Shown: piece after piece, positions 25,753 to 34,322 of the stretch
Position numbering within the stretch: position 1 is the first letter of the stretch
Layout: the number at the start of each line of letters is the position of its first letter
Assembly: GCA_046156035.1 (NCBI GenBank)
Contig: JBJXEW010000011.1
Span: forward strand, 1-64,000
Length of the DNA: 64,000 nt
Source: JAEUIX01 sp046156035
GTDB lineage: Bacteria; Planctomycetota; Phycisphaerae; Phycisphaerales; UBA1924
Reading direction: 5' to 3'
Notes under the pieces: model-generated
Told to the model about the DNA's origin: nothing
The model's database searches: none
The model's input: the letters and a program-made list of their open reading frames with translations, nothing else
Made by a program: the position numbers and the translations under genes

Positions 25753-25917
25753 ATGGAACGCACCTTTTCAGTCGTGTTGGTTCCCCAGCCCGAGGGCGGG
25801 TATTTCGTCCAGTGCCCATCGCTGCCCGGCTGCTACAGCCAGGGCGAGTCGGTCGAGGAATCGATGGCCAACATCCGCGAGGCGATTGAGTTGACGCTGG
25901 AAGACATGGCCGCCTGA
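25753..25917 (+). CDS. HicB-like antitoxin domain protein, orphan
   Basis: A 54-residue protein with the partial RNase H fold of HicB: FSVVLVPQPEGGYFVQCPSLPGCYSQG followed by the ESMANIREAIELTLE helix. It lacks a C-terminal DNA-binding domain, and no hicA lies next to it. The nearest hicA is about 1.7 kb away beyond the MmgE/PrpD gene. Many genomes carry such short solo HicB proteins. Start ATG 25753. Confidence 0.8.
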   Translation: MERTFSVVLVPQPEGGYFVQCPSLPGCYSQGESVEESMANIREAIELTLEDMAA

Positions 25918-26003
25918 GCAGTACCGCCAACTGAACGATGGCCGGAGTGCCAGTCACTGCGCGGCCCGGTGAGGGGTAACCTTGCCCCTCTCGGAGGCTC
26001 CCC

Positions 26004-27584
26004 ATGCACCCCACCGCGCCACTCGGTCACATCACCGTCCTCCCCGCCGATTCCAACCAGGCACTCGGCATCGGCCAGTTCGCCGTCGATTTTCTCTCCG
26101 ACACGCCCGGCAAACGCGCCGAGCCCGACGCGGCTGTCCTCCAGCGCACCAACCAGTTCCACGTTGATTCGGTCATCTGCGGCGTCTCCGCCCTCGCCCT
26201 GGGCACCAATGCGCCAACCGTCCTGCGCAGCGAAGCGCTCCGCTACATCGCCCCCACACCCGGCCACGGCACCATGTCCGGCCGCCCCGGGGCGCCCGTC
26301 TTCGGCAGCGCGCTGCGCCTCATGCCTGAGAAGGCCATCGTCGCCAACTGCGCCGCCGTGCGCGAGTGGGATTCCAACGGCACCAACTTCGGCTACAACG
26401 CCGCCCTCGGCCACACAGCCGGCGAGTTCGGCCACAACGACTTCTACCCCGTCGCCGTCGCCGCGGCTCAGATGCGCGGGCGCGACGGCGCGTACGCCCT
26501 GCTTGGGTGCATCCTCCTCGACGAGATCCGCGGCCGCCTCGCCGAGGTCTACAGCCTCAAGACCTACAAGATCGACCACGTCCTGCACGGCGCCATCGCC
26601 TCTGCCGCGACGTACGGGGCGATGCTGGGTGCAACCCCCGAGCAGATCGAATCCGCCATCGGCATGGTGGTGGCCCACCACGTGCCCTTCCGGGCCATCC
26701 GCCACGGCAAGCAACTCTCCGATAGCAAGGGCGCCTCCGCCGCGATCAGTACGGAGGCGGCCATCCTCTGCATGCAGCGCAGCATGGCCGGCTTCATCGG
26801 CCCCAAGGACATCTTCCGCAACCCCGAGGCCGTCTTCTGCCTCTTCCAAAAACCGCCCGAGAAGGGCATGAGCCCCTTCAACCTCTTCCTCTCGCGCAAG
26901 GGGAGCGACTTTTCCGTCATGGGCATGCACTTCAAACTCGGCCTGTACGAGCACCAGAGCGCGGGCGCGCTCCAGGCCCTGCTCGACCTGCTCGCCAAGC
27001 ACCCGGCGCTGCTGGCAGATTCGGGCGGCGGCCGCATCCGCCGCATCAAGGTCATCGCTTACGAGCCGGCCTTCCACATCATCGGCGACCCGGCCAAGCG
27101 CGACCCCCACACGCGCCAATCCGCCGACCACAGCATGGTCTACATCCTCGCCACGCTCCTGCACAAGGCCCTGAAGAACAAGTCCGCCGATTGGGCCACG
27201 CTCATGCTCGGCCCGCACGACTACACCCACGAGGCCATCCACAACACGCTGACCCGCGCCCTGATGGACAAGATCGAGTTCGAGCACGGCGGCATCGAGT
27301 ATGACCGCCGCTACCCCGAGGGCATCCCCACATCCGTCATCATCACCGATGATGCCGGCAGCGACCACGACAGCGGCCTGGTCATGTTCCCCACCGGCCA
27401 CGCCCGCAACACCACCGCCAACCTCGCCGCGTTGCTCGATCACAAGTTCACGCTCTTGGGCTCGCTGGGCGTGGCCGACCCCAAGGCCTTGGTGAAGCGG
27501 TTGGCCGGGTTGGAGAAGAAGAGCGCCAAGCAGGTGGCGGAGTTGTACGACTTCGAGATTCTCAGCCGCGGGAGGTTGGAGTAG
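26004..27584 (+). CDS. MmgE/PrpD family protein (2-methylcitrate dehydratase-like)
   Basis: A 526-residue member of the MmgE/PrpD family, whose characterised members dehydrate 2-methylcitrate or isomerise/decarboxylate related tricarboxylates. It shows the family's NCAAVREWDSNGTN block (usually N..xHxxDFDD) and VAAAQMRGRDG, DHVLHGAIASAATYG, HHVPFRAIRHGKQLSDSKGAS and a C-terminal HDSGLVMFPTGHARN. No prpB or prpC is adjacent, so a propionate role is not supported by context. Codons here are strongly GC-ending like the bulk genes. The start ATG follows GGAGGCTCCCC. Confidence 0.87.
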   Translation: MHPTAPLGHITVLPADSNQALGIGQFAVDFLSDTPGKRAEPDAAVLQRTNQFHVDSVICGVSALALGTNAPTVLRSEALRYIAPTPGHGTMSGRPGAPVFGSALRLMPEKAIVANCAAVREWDSNGTNFGYNAALGHTAGEFGHNDFYPVAVAAAQMRGRDGAYALLGCILLDEIRGRLAEVYSLKTYKIDHVLHGAIASAATYGAMLGATPEQIESAIGMVVAHHVPFRAIRHGKQLSDSKGASAAISTEAAILCMQRSMAGFIGPKDIFRNPEAVFCLFQKPPEKGMSPFNLFLSRKGSDFSVMGMHFKLGLYEHQSAGALQALLDLLAKHPALLADSGGGRIRRIKVIAYEPAFHIIGDPAKRDPHTRQSADHSMVYILATLLHKALKNKSADWATLMLGPHDYTHEAIHNTLTRALMDKIEFEHGGIEYDRRYPEGIPTSVIITDDAGSDHDSGLVMFPTGHARNTTANLAALLDHKFTLLGSLGVADPKALVKRLAGLEKKSAKQVAELYDFEILSRGRLE

Positions 27585-27596
27585 CACGAGCGGCTC

Positions 27597-27806
27597 ATGA
27601 GTTTCAAGCGACAGAAAGTGCTCGCTGCTCTGGCCCGTCGTGGTGTCTTCATCCTGCGCGAGGGCGGTGCTCATAGCATTGTTGGTGTGCCCGGCGGCGC
27701 GGCCACATCGCTCCCTCGCCACAGAGAACTCGACCGCCACACCGTCCGCGCTATCGCCAAGCAACTCGGGATCGATCCGCAGGAACTCACCAAGGACATC
27801 CGTTGA
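27597..27806 (+). CDS. hicA: HicA-like mRNA interferase toxin
   Basis: A 69-residue double-stranded-RNA-binding-fold toxin. It has the usual KRQKVLAALARRGVFILREGGAH start, with the catalytic His in GGAHSIVG, and the TSLPRHRELDRHTVRAIAKQ ending typical of HicA. Toxin action would be ribosome-independent mRNA cleavage. It overlaps hicB by four bases (TTGA), implying translational coupling, and lies 12 bases after the MmgE/PrpD gene. Confidence 0.85.
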   Translation: MSFKRQKVLAALARRGVFILREGGAHSIVGVPGGAATSLPRHRELDRHTVRAIAKQLGIDPQELTKDIR

Positions 27807-28075
27807 AGACCTACCACGCCACAGTTCAAGCCGGCGACGACGGCTGGCTTGTCGCCGAAGTTTCCGGCCTGCGCGTGCCCGGCCAACGCCGCGCGGGTAT
27901 CGTCACCCAGGGCCGCGACCTTGACGAACTCACGTTCATGGTCCGCGATGCCATCGCCGCGCTCACCGGCCAAGACGGCTTCGCGATCCAGTTGCTCGTG
28001 CCCGCAGATGTGGCCCGCGCTGGCTCCCCCCCCGCGCCGCCCGCCCGCCGCCGCGCTCAGCGTCGCGCCGCCTAA
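27803..28075 (+). CDS. hicB: HicB-like antitoxin
   Basis: A 90-residue partner of the preceding hicA. The HicB fold is visible as YHATVQAGDDGWLVAEV, a divergent SGLRVPGQ where the PxLPGC motif usually lies, a TQGRDLDEL turn and a FMVRDAIAAL helix. The C-terminus is a basic Ala/Pro/Arg tail (PAPPARRRAQRRAA), not a ribbon-helix-helix or HTH. The start is TTG overlapping the hicA stop. Confidence 0.8.
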   Translation: MKTYHATVQAGDDGWLVAEVSGLRVPGQRRAGIVTQGRDLDELTFMVRDAIAALTGQDGFAIQLLVPADVARAGSPPAPPARRRAQRRAA

Positions 28076-28084
28076 CGCCCCCGT

Positions 28085-28112
28085 CTTGGGTACCACCACA
28101 CTCCGTCTGGTG
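28085..28112. repeat. Palindrome family A copy between hicB and the PIG-L gene
   Basis: TTGGGTACCACCACA, loop CTCCG, then TCTGGTG (one mismatched pair). It lies 10 bases after the hicB stop, between convergent genes. Confidence 0.8.
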
Positions 28113-28124
28113 TTCTTGTGCATC

Positions 28125-28880
28125 TCACACCGCCAACCCACCCAACCCCGTCAGCCCCAGCGGCTCGCGGCACCAGAACGGCTCGCCCGCCTCCACCCCA
28201 ATCCGCCCGCCAAAGTACTCATCCTGCTTCGCCAGCCGCGCGGGCACGCCCCGGTTCGCCGGGTTGGCCTCGAACTGAGACCGGTACGCCACGATCGCCG
28301 CCGCCTTCGCCGCGCGCACCGGCGAAATGTCCATGATGAAACTCGGCGATGGCACGATCCGCAGGTGCGTGGCGTAGTAGTGGATCAGCCACTTCGGGTA
28401 GATCGGCGGACCGATGCCCTGAAACCCCGGCGGCGCCGGCATCTCCACCTTGGTGAGTTTCGCATCGAACCGCGCATCTTCCGCGATCAGCGTGGCCGCG
28501 CGATGGTCCGGGTGCGCATCCTCAAAGTACGGCACGAACATCACCTGCGCCTGCACGGCACGGATCACCCCCGCCACCTTGTGGCGCGCTTCCAGCGTGT
28601 GCATCACACTCCGGTTCGGCAGGCCCACTTGAACCCGCACCACGGGATTGCCCGGTGTGCCCAGCGCCGCCGCCGCCGCCGCGGCTTCCTTCGCCCGTGT
28701 CGCCACATCCCCAAACGGTGTCGGCTCGCCGTTGGTCAAATCCAGCAGCGTCACGCGGTGCCCCTGCGAGGCCAGCAGCGCGATCGTGCCCCCCATCCCC
28801 AGTTCCTGATCGTCCGGGTGCGGACCGACCACCACGATTGAAAGGGGTGCTGCCAAGCGGACCAACGTTAGCAGCGACAC
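28125..28880 (-). CDS. PIG-L/LmbE family deacetylase (BshB1-like)
   Basis: A zinc-dependent N-deacetylase of the LmbE/PIG-L superfamily. The metal motif GPHPDDQELGMGG is at the N-terminus, with a second metal ligand in AHPDHRAATLI. The C-terminal ALVAYRSQFE-like AIVAYRSQFEAN and the finishing FGGRIGVEAGEPFW resemble BshB1, which deacetylates GlcNAc-malate for bacillithiol, but no bshA or bshC is here. The open frame extends to 28916, but those codons lie in a tandem repeat. GTG 28880 is chosen, giving 251 residues, with TTG codons at 28865 or 28856 as alternatives. Confidence 0.83.
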   Translation of the reverse strand: MSLLTLVRLAAPLSIVVVGPHPDDQELGMGGTIALLASQGHRVTLLDLTNGEPTPFGDVATRAKEAAAAAAALGTPGNPVVRVQVGLPNRSVMHTLEARHKVAGVIRAVQAQVMFVPYFEDAHPDHRAATLIAEDARFDAKLTKVEMPAPPGFQGIGPPIYPKWLIHYYATHLRIVPSPSFIMDISPVRAAKAAAIVAYRSQFEANPANRGVPARLAKQDEYFGGRIGVEAGEPFWCREPLGLTGLGGLAV

Positions 28881-28937
28881 GCGGCGGACGGACTCCAGAC
28901 GCCCGACTTCAGACACCAGCCAAAGCCACGCACGTTC

Positions 28938-29093
28938 TTACGTCTGGTCTGTCGAATCTGGCGACGAGCGTCCGGCATCCGGCGTCTGGTGTCCGGCATC
29001 CGGCGTCTGGTGTCCGGCATCGGGCGTCTGGAGTCTGGTGTCTGGCGTCTGGCGTCTGGAGTCTGGCGTCTGACGTCTGGTGTCTGATGCCTT
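28938..29093. repeat. 21-bp tandem repeats encoding heptads
   Basis: About seven units of a 21-base repeat, best preserved as GCATCCGGCGTCTGGTGTCCG at 28977-29017, then more degenerate GTCTGG-rich units. In the minus-strand membrane protein gene they encode a heptad tail (TPDAGHQ, TPDSRRQ, TPDTRLQ). Degenerate units continue past the stop to about 28890. Confidence 0.9.
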
Positions 29094-29906
29094 CCCCTCC
29101 ACACTCACCTGCACCGCCGGCTGCTCGCCCTTGCGGGCAGGGTGGCCGAACCACTCGCGCCGCCCCGAGCCGTACATCTCTTCCATCTTTGCATCCACAT
29201 CCTTCATCGTCCCCTCCGGCGCCACCCAGCCGCCGTGAATATCCGGGAAGTCCACCGTGCAGTTGGCGCACTTCTTTCCGTCATAGAACCGGATCGGGCA
29301 CCAGAAACTCTCCACGTTCCGCAGCATCTCCGCGCCCAGCGAGTACACGCCCGTCATCCAATCGCAATACAGACACCAGATCAGGTCGTGCCCGATGAGC
29401 CCCGAAAACTTCTGACGGCTCACGTTCACCCACTCGCCCTGCTTGTACCTGGGAAACTTCAGCAGCCACACCAGCAGCGGATACGCAACCACCTCCCCGA
29501 ACCGGATCGTCCAGAACACCGGCAGCACCACCACCGTCACCCACAGCGCGGCATGATTCCGCCACCTTCCCACATACCGGTTCACCGCCTTCACAATCCG
29601 CGGGCCCGCCATCGCCTCCTGGTGCGCCCACTCGTGCGCAATCACCCAGATCGACATCGCGATCAACTGCCCCACCACTGCCACGCCCACACCGGCCCAA
29701 GAGCCAAACCACGCCGCGGGCACCCACGGCAGCCACGTGAGCAGCGCCACCACCACATCCAGCCCCGGTGCGCGGCAGAGCCACCCCGCCACTGCCCGGC
29801 CCGGTCCGCCGAGCATCCCGATGCCGTGCAGAAACACCGTCAGCGCCAGCACGCCCCCCGCGGTTGAGAGCAGAATCCAGACAAGCGGCATGGCCCATTG
29901 CGGCAT
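28938..29906 (-). CDS. Integral membrane protein with HExxH motif and heptad-repeat tail, function unknown
   Basis: A 322-residue protein from ATG 29906. Four or five hydrophobic segments occupy residues 5-165. An HExxH motif (VIAHEWAHQEA) lies near residue 90, at the end of a helix, as in membrane-embedded metalloproteases such as the site-2 or HtpX types. A third ligand cannot be assigned. A CPIRFYDG...CANC segment near residue 230 offers three Cys. The last 50 residues are 7-residue repeats (TPDxxxQ) translated from 21-bp DNA repeats, surely disordered. The open frame upstream of 29906 has no protein-like features. Confidence 0.6.
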   Translation of the reverse strand: MPQWAMPLVWILLSTAGGVLALTVFLHGIGMLGGPGRAVAGWLCRAPGLDVVVALLTWLPWVPAAWFGSWAGVGVAVVGQLIAMSIWVIAHEWAHQEAMAGPRIVKAVNRYVGRWRNHAALWVTVVVLPVFWTIRFGEVVAYPLLVWLLKFPRYKQGEWVNVSRQKFSGLIGHDLIWCLYCDWMTGVYSLGAEMLRNVESFWCPIRFYDGKKCANCTVDFPDIHGGWVAPEGTMKDVDAKMEEMYGSGRREWFGHPARKGEQPAVQVSVEGKASDTRRQTPDSRRQTPDTRLQTPDAGHQTPDAGHQTPDAGRSSPDSTDQT

Positions 29907-29935
29907 GAAGGCAGCGTAGCAAACCCCGCAGCGCC

Positions 29936-29961
29936 TTGGGTACCCCCACGCTCCGCGTGGG
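29936..29961. repeat. Palindrome family A copy upstream of the pseudopilin gene
   Basis: TTGGGTACCCCCACG, loop CTCCG, then CGTGGG: the G-C closing-pair variant. Located between the divergent membrane-protein and pseudopilin genes. Confidence 0.85.
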
Positions 29962-30098
29962 CGGGTCCGGCTTGCTGTCCGTCTTATCGGTCCGCAGAAA
30001 TCCGCCCGATCTTCGCCCGCCGCTGCCCCCCGCAACCTCGGCCGCCGGTTCCGGCCGCGTCGGTGGCTCTGCGCCGGGCCGCATCCGATGATTCGTGC

Positions 30099-30707
30099 AT
30101 GTTCAGAGGCACGCCGGAACACCCAGACGCTCGCGGGCAACGCCCCCGACGCGCCCGCACCACCAGCGCGTTCTCGCTCCTCGAACTGGTCATGGTCGTG
30201 GTCGTCATCGGCACTGTCGGGGCCATCGCCGTGCCGCGCATGGCCTCCGCCACCGAGAACGCCAAGGCCGAATCGCTCGAGGCCAGCCGCGTGACCTTCC
30301 AGAAGGCCCTGGACCTCTACGTCGAAGAGCACGGCGGCCTCAACGCCAATCAAGGCCCCGACGGCTCGGCCGGCAACGACCTGGTGGCCTTCGTCCGCCG
30401 CATGACCAGCACCAGCGACGGCCTGAGCAACCCTGATGCACAGGGCATCTACGGGCCCTACCTCCGCGAGATTCCCCGCAACCCCTACGCCGCCACGCAG
30501 ACCGTGCGTTTCGACGGCCCGACCACCCCTCAGAACCGCGCGTGGCGCTTCGACACGGCCACCAACACCATCGTGCCCGACCAGGGGCAGGAGGTGAAGA
30601 TCATCCGCGGCGGCAAGCACGTCAAGGTGGGCACGTTCGGTGTGACGGTTGGCGGCGGCGGAGAAGACCCGGAGCAGATGCCGGTCGGTCCCGATCTGGG
30701 AATCTGA
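30099..30707 (+). CDS. Type II secretion pseudopilin (GspG-like)
   Basis: A 202-residue pseudopilin. The prepilin signal is at residues 20-45: basic RRARTTSA, cleavage before FSLLELVMVVVVIGTVGAIAVPRM, with Glu at +5. The ATENAKAESLEASRVTFQKALDLYVEEHGG helix and a C-terminal PYLREIPRNPY motif are like GspG major pseudopilins, which have a Ca-binding loop there. A long leader of about 23 residues precedes the cleavage site. No other gsp genes are nearby, as is common for scattered planctomycete pseudopilins. Confidence 0.87.
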   Translation: MFRGTPEHPDARGQRPRRARTTSAFSLLELVMVVVVIGTVGAIAVPRMASATENAKAESLEASRVTFQKALDLYVEEHGGLNANQGPDGSAGNDLVAFVRRMTSTSDGLSNPDAQGIYGPYLREIPRNPYAATQTVRFDGPTTPQNRAWRFDTATNTIVPDQGQEVKIIRGGKHVKVGTFGVTVGGGGEDPEQMPVGPDLGI

Positions 30708-30724
30708 GCGTCGCCCGATCGGCC

Positions 30725-32758
30725 TCACACGCCCGCAGGCACCGGCTGGTTGAGCCTCATGCTCGCCTCGCGCGGGGCCGGGGCCACCGTGTCGCTCGCG
30801 TCGGCATCCAGGCTCGTGGCCCCCTCGCCGAAGCGGAAGAGCCGGAAACTGTTCGCAAGCACGAACACATCGCCCACAAAGTGGAACAGGGCCGCGCCCC
30901 AGATGTTCAGGTTGTCCGTCGCGGCCAGCACCAGGCCCACCAGCGCAATCACCACCGCCGCCACCACGTTCTGCGTGATGATCGCCCGCATCCGGCGCGC
31001 CAGTTCGATCATGAACGGGATCCGCGACAGGTCGTCGTTCATCAGCGCCACACCGGCGGAGTTGGTGGCGATATCACTCCCCGCCAGGCCCATGGCCACG
31101 CCCACATCCGCCGCCGCGAGGCTCGGGCCGTCGTTGATGCCGTCGCCCACCATCAGCACACGCCGTCCCTGCCTGGTCAGGGCCTTGATCTGGGCGTGCT
31201 TCTCTTCCGGCAGGCACTCGGCCTCGATCGTGTCCACACCCACGGCCCGCCCCACGCGCTCGGCCACGCCCAGCCGGTCGCCCGTGAAGATCGACAGGCG
31301 CTTCACGCCCAGTTCGCGCAGCCGTTCGATCACCGCCCGCGTGTTGGAACGCACCTTGTCCTCAAGGCCCACCGCGCCCAGATACCGCCCGTCCTTGGCC
31401 ACGTGCACGCCCGTCATCCCCTCGATCTTGCGACTCACCTCCGCCACTTCATCCTTCGCGCCGGGGAAGAGTTCGCCGATCCACGTCGCCCGACCCACGC
31501 ACAGTTCGCCCAGCGTCGTCCGTGCCCGCACGCCGCGCCCGTGAATCTCCTCCACGTCGCTCGCCCCGTCGATGCCGATCCGCGCCGCGCGGGCCGTCGC
31601 CAGAATCGACCGCGCCAGGGGGTGGTTGCTCTGCTGCTCCGCGTTCGCCGCCGCCGCCAGCAGTTCCGCCCCGTCCACGCCCGCGGCTGGCGCCAGCCTC
31701 GCCACCGCAAACTTGCCCGTGGTGATCGTGCCCGTCTTGTCCATCACCACCGTGTCGATGTTCGCCGAGGCTTCCAGATACCGCGACTCCTTCACCATGA
31801 TCCCCAGCCGCGCCGCCGCGGCAAACGCGGCCACCGTCGCCGTGGGGCTCGCCAAGAGCAGCGCCGAGGGGCACGTCACCACCAGCACCGTGATGAACGT
31901 CTCCATGTTCTTGGTCAGGAACCACACCACGCACGCCACGCACAGAATAACCGGAACGAAGAACCCCGCCACCTGCTCGATCAGCAGTTGCCTGGGGCTC
32001 TTGGCCCGCTCCGCCTCGCGGATGAGTTGCGTCACCTTGCCGATGGTCGTGTCCGCCCCGATCGTCGTGCAGCGCAGGTCGATCGTCCCCGAAAGGTTCG
32101 TGGTGCCGGCGTACACCGGCTCGCCCGGCTGCACCTCGTGCGGCACGGCCTCGCCCGTGAGGCTCGCCTGGTCCACCGTGCTCCGCCCGTTCACCACCAC
32201 GCCGTCCACCGGCAGGTTCTCGCCCGCGCGCACGCGAACGATGTCGCCCACCTTCACCTCGCTGATCCGCACCTCCGCCTCGGCCTCGCCCCGCAGAACC
32301 CGGGCCACGTTGGGCGTGAGTTTCACGAGTTGCTCGATCACCCGCTGCGCGCCAAAGGCCGTCCGCCGCAGAAACTGGTCCGCCACCAGCAGGATGAACG
32401 CCAGCCACCCCGCCACCTCATACTGGCCGATCGCGATTGATGCGATGATCGCCAGCGCCGCCAGCGAACTGCTCGAGGCCCGCCCGGCCCGCAGTTCCTT
32501 GAAACTCGCGATGAACAGCGGCGCGCTCAGAATCAACGCCGCCACCAGCGCCGGAATCTCCGCGATCGCCGGGTCGATCCGCTCCGCCAGCAGCCTCTTG
32601 GCGATGAAACTCCCCACCAGCAGCATCCCGCCCACCAGGTACAAAAACAGATACCGCTCGCTCTGAATCTCGTGGTGCGTGCAGCACGCGGCATCACCCA
32701 GCAACCGGTCGTGCGAGTGTTCCGCTGAAGAAGAGGCACCGTTGGACGTTGCGGCCAT
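30725..32758 (-). CDS. P1B-type heavy-metal-translocating ATPase
   Basis: A 677-residue P-type ATPase. The phosphorylation site DKTGTITTGK is near residue 340. The TGEAVP actuator motif, the HP-type SNHPLA, and GDGINDGPSLAAADVGVAMG are all present. The membrane metal motif is TCPSALLLASPTA, i.e. CPS instead of the CPC of Cu/Zn/Cd pumps. There is no N-terminal HMA domain. A short His/Cys-rich leader (HSHDRLLGDAACCTHHE) replaces it. Zn/Cd/Co-type specificity is plausible, but the substrate is undecided. It is convergent with the pseudopilin gene, 17 bases apart, and divergent from gpsA. Confidence 0.93.
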   Translation of the reverse strand: MAATSNGASSSAEHSHDRLLGDAACCTHHEIQSERYLFLYLVGGMLLVGSFIAKRLLAERIDPAIAEIPALVAALILSAPLFIASFKELRAGRASSSSLAALAIIASIAIGQYEVAGWLAFILLVADQFLRRTAFGAQRVIEQLVKLTPNVARVLRGEAEAEVRISEVKVGDIVRVRAGENLPVDGVVVNGRSTVDQASLTGEAVPHEVQPGEPVYAGTTNLSGTIDLRCTTIGADTTIGKVTQLIREAERAKSPRQLLIEQVAGFFVPVILCVACVVWFLTKNMETFITVLVVTCPSALLLASPTATVAAFAAAARLGIMVKESRYLEASANIDTVVMDKTGTITTGKFAVARLAPAAGVDGAELLAAAANAEQQSNHPLARSILATARAARIGIDGASDVEEIHGRGVRARTTLGELCVGRATWIGELFPGAKDEVAEVSRKIEGMTGVHVAKDGRYLGAVGLEDKVRSNTRAVIERLRELGVKRLSIFTGDRLGVAERVGRAVGVDTIEAECLPEEKHAQIKALTRQGRRVLMVGDGINDGPSLAAADVGVAMGLAGSDIATNSAGVALMNDDLSRIPFMIELARRMRAIITQNVVAAVVIALVGLVLAATDNLNIWGAALFHFVGDVFVLANSFRLFRFGEGATSLDADASDTVAPAPREASMRLNQPVPAGV

Positions 32759-32993
32759 GCCGTGCTCCGGCTTGAAAGGGTGGTGGGGGAAGGGTGGGGG
32801 GCTGAAAGAGAGAAAACCAAGCGATCAACACGGGCCGCCCGCCGCGCATCGCGGCATGACCCCGGAGAGAACGATATCGTAGCCGCGAGGGTTCCTTTTC
32901 CGACCCCGGGCACTCCCTCGCTGTACGTGCGTTGTGTGGGTGCGGTTCGATGCCACCATCTCTGCCGCGCCCGATCCTCACAAAGCCAGACCC

Positions 32994-34133
32994 ATGCCCA
33001 CACCCGCCTCAAGCCCTCGCCCCTCACGCGGCACCACATCCGTGGCCCCTGCAAACCACCCCACCCGCGTCGCCATCCTCGGCTTGGGCCAGATGGGCCT
33101 TGTTTGCGCTGGCATCCTCAGCGAGCCTCCACTCTCCGTCCCCACCGCCCGCGGCAGCGCGGCTGCCAAGCCCCCACCCGCAACCCCCCGCGCCAACGTG
33201 CGCCTCTGGGGCCACAGCCCCGATGAGGCCGGGGCCCTCATGCAAACCCGCGCCAGCCCGCGCCTCCCCGGCTTCACGCTCGCTCCCCACGTCCGTATCG
33301 CCGTGAAGGACAGCGACGCCCTCGAAGGCGCCGACCTCATCGTCTCCGCCGTCCCCGTCCAGTTCTCTCGCCAGGTATGGGAGCGTCTGCGCCGCCACGT
33401 GCCACCCACCTGCCCCATCGTTTCCGTTGCCAAGGGCATCGAGAACACCACCCTCCTCCGCCCCACGCAGATCATTGCTCAAGCGCTCGGCGGCGATGCG
33501 GGCGAGCCCGCCCGCGCTCTCGCCTGCCTCAGCGGGCCCACCATTGCCGCCGAACTGGCCAAGTGCCTTCCCGCCACCATGGTCGCGGCCAGCGACGACG
33601 CGGCCCTCGCCAAACGCATCCAAGGCCTCTTCACCACACGCTGGCTCCGCATCTACACCCATCACGATCTCGTTGGTGTCGAGATCGCCGGCGCCATCAA
33701 AAACGTCATCGCCATCGCCGCGGGCGTGCTGGATGGTCTGCACGCCGGCAACAACGCCAAGTCCGCCCTCCTCGCGCGCGGGCTGGCCGAGATCGCCCGC
33801 CTCGGCGCCGCGATGGGCGCAAGCCCCGACACGTTCTTCGGTGTCACCGGTGTGGGCGACCTCGCCACCAGTTGCTTCTCACCCGAGGGCCGCAACCGTT
33901 CGCTCGGCGAGGCCCTGGGTCGGGGGCAAACGCTCGAACAGGCCCTGCGGGCCTCCCGCCACGTCGTCGAAGGCGTGGCCACCACACGCTCTGTGGCAGA
34001 CCTCGCCCGCAAGCACAAGGTGGAGATGCCCATCACCGCGGCCGTCTACGCCATCCTCTTCGATGGCCTCGACCCCATCGAGGCCATCGGCACGCTCATG
34101 ACCCGCTCGCCCAAGGCCGAGCGCGTGGGCTAG
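32994..34133 (+). CDS. gpsA: Glycerol-3-phosphate dehydrogenase [NAD(P)+]
   Basis: Reduces dihydroxyacetone phosphate to sn-glycerol 3-phosphate for phospholipid synthesis. The Rossmann motif VAILGLGQMGLVCA, SVAKGIENTTL, the SGPTIAAELA block, VGVEIAGAIKNVIAIAAG with the catalytic Lys, and GDLATSCFSPEGRNRSLG identify it. At 379 residues it exceeds the usual 330. The excess is a Pro-rich head and an insertion (VPTARGSAAAKPPPATPRA) after the first helix that is encoded by DNA with small palindromes. Start ATG 32994. Confidence 0.94.
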   Translation: MPTPASSPRPSRGTTSVAPANHPTRVAILGLGQMGLVCAGILSEPPLSVPTARGSAAAKPPPATPRANVRLWGHSPDEAGALMQTRASPRLPGFTLAPHVRIAVKDSDALEGADLIVSAVPVQFSRQVWERLRRHVPPTCPIVSVAKGIENTTLLRPTQIIAQALGGDAGEPARALACLSGPTIAAELAKCLPATMVAASDDAALAKRIQGLFTTRWLRIYTHHDLVGVEIAGAIKNVIAIAAGVLDGLHAGNNAKSALLARGLAEIARLGAAMGASPDTFFGVTGVGDLATSCFSPEGRNRSLGEALGRGQTLEQALRASRHVVEGVATTRSVADLARKHKVEMPITAAVYAILFDGLDPIEAIGTLMTRSPKAERVG

Positions 34134-34145
34134 TCGTCTGATGTC

Positions 34146-34172
34146 TTGGGTACCACCACACTCCGTGTGGTG
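34146..34172. repeat. Palindrome family A copy after gpsA
   Basis: TTGGGTACCACCACA, loop CTCCG, then TGTGGTG. Here an outer C-G pair of other copies is replaced by A-T on both arms, another compensated change. It lies between gpsA and the histidine kinase. Confidence 0.85.
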
Positions 34173-34322
34173 CCTTTGCCTTCGGGCATCCGCTGAGCCC
34201 AAATGCCTGCTCATCGGATGCACGAGTTCCAACACCGATCCATCGCACGTCCACGCATCCCTCGCCGCGGCCTGTGCACAGGCCGATCCGCGCCGCCGCG
34301 CCGATACACTGCCACCAGCCCC

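Noticed and set aside
25833..27764. 643-codon minus-strand open frame
   Set aside because: Antisense to the well-supported MmgE/PrpD gene. Its composition is Gly/Ala/Val/Glu/His-rich with no motif, a high-GC shadow.
28938..29093. CRISPR array
   Set aside because: The 21-bp units are contiguous with no unique spacers, are degenerate and are translated in frame. No cas genes are nearby.
30542..32440. 632-codon plus-strand open frame
   Set aside because: Antisense to the P1B ATPase, extremely His/Arg/Pro-rich with no family signal; a shadow frame.
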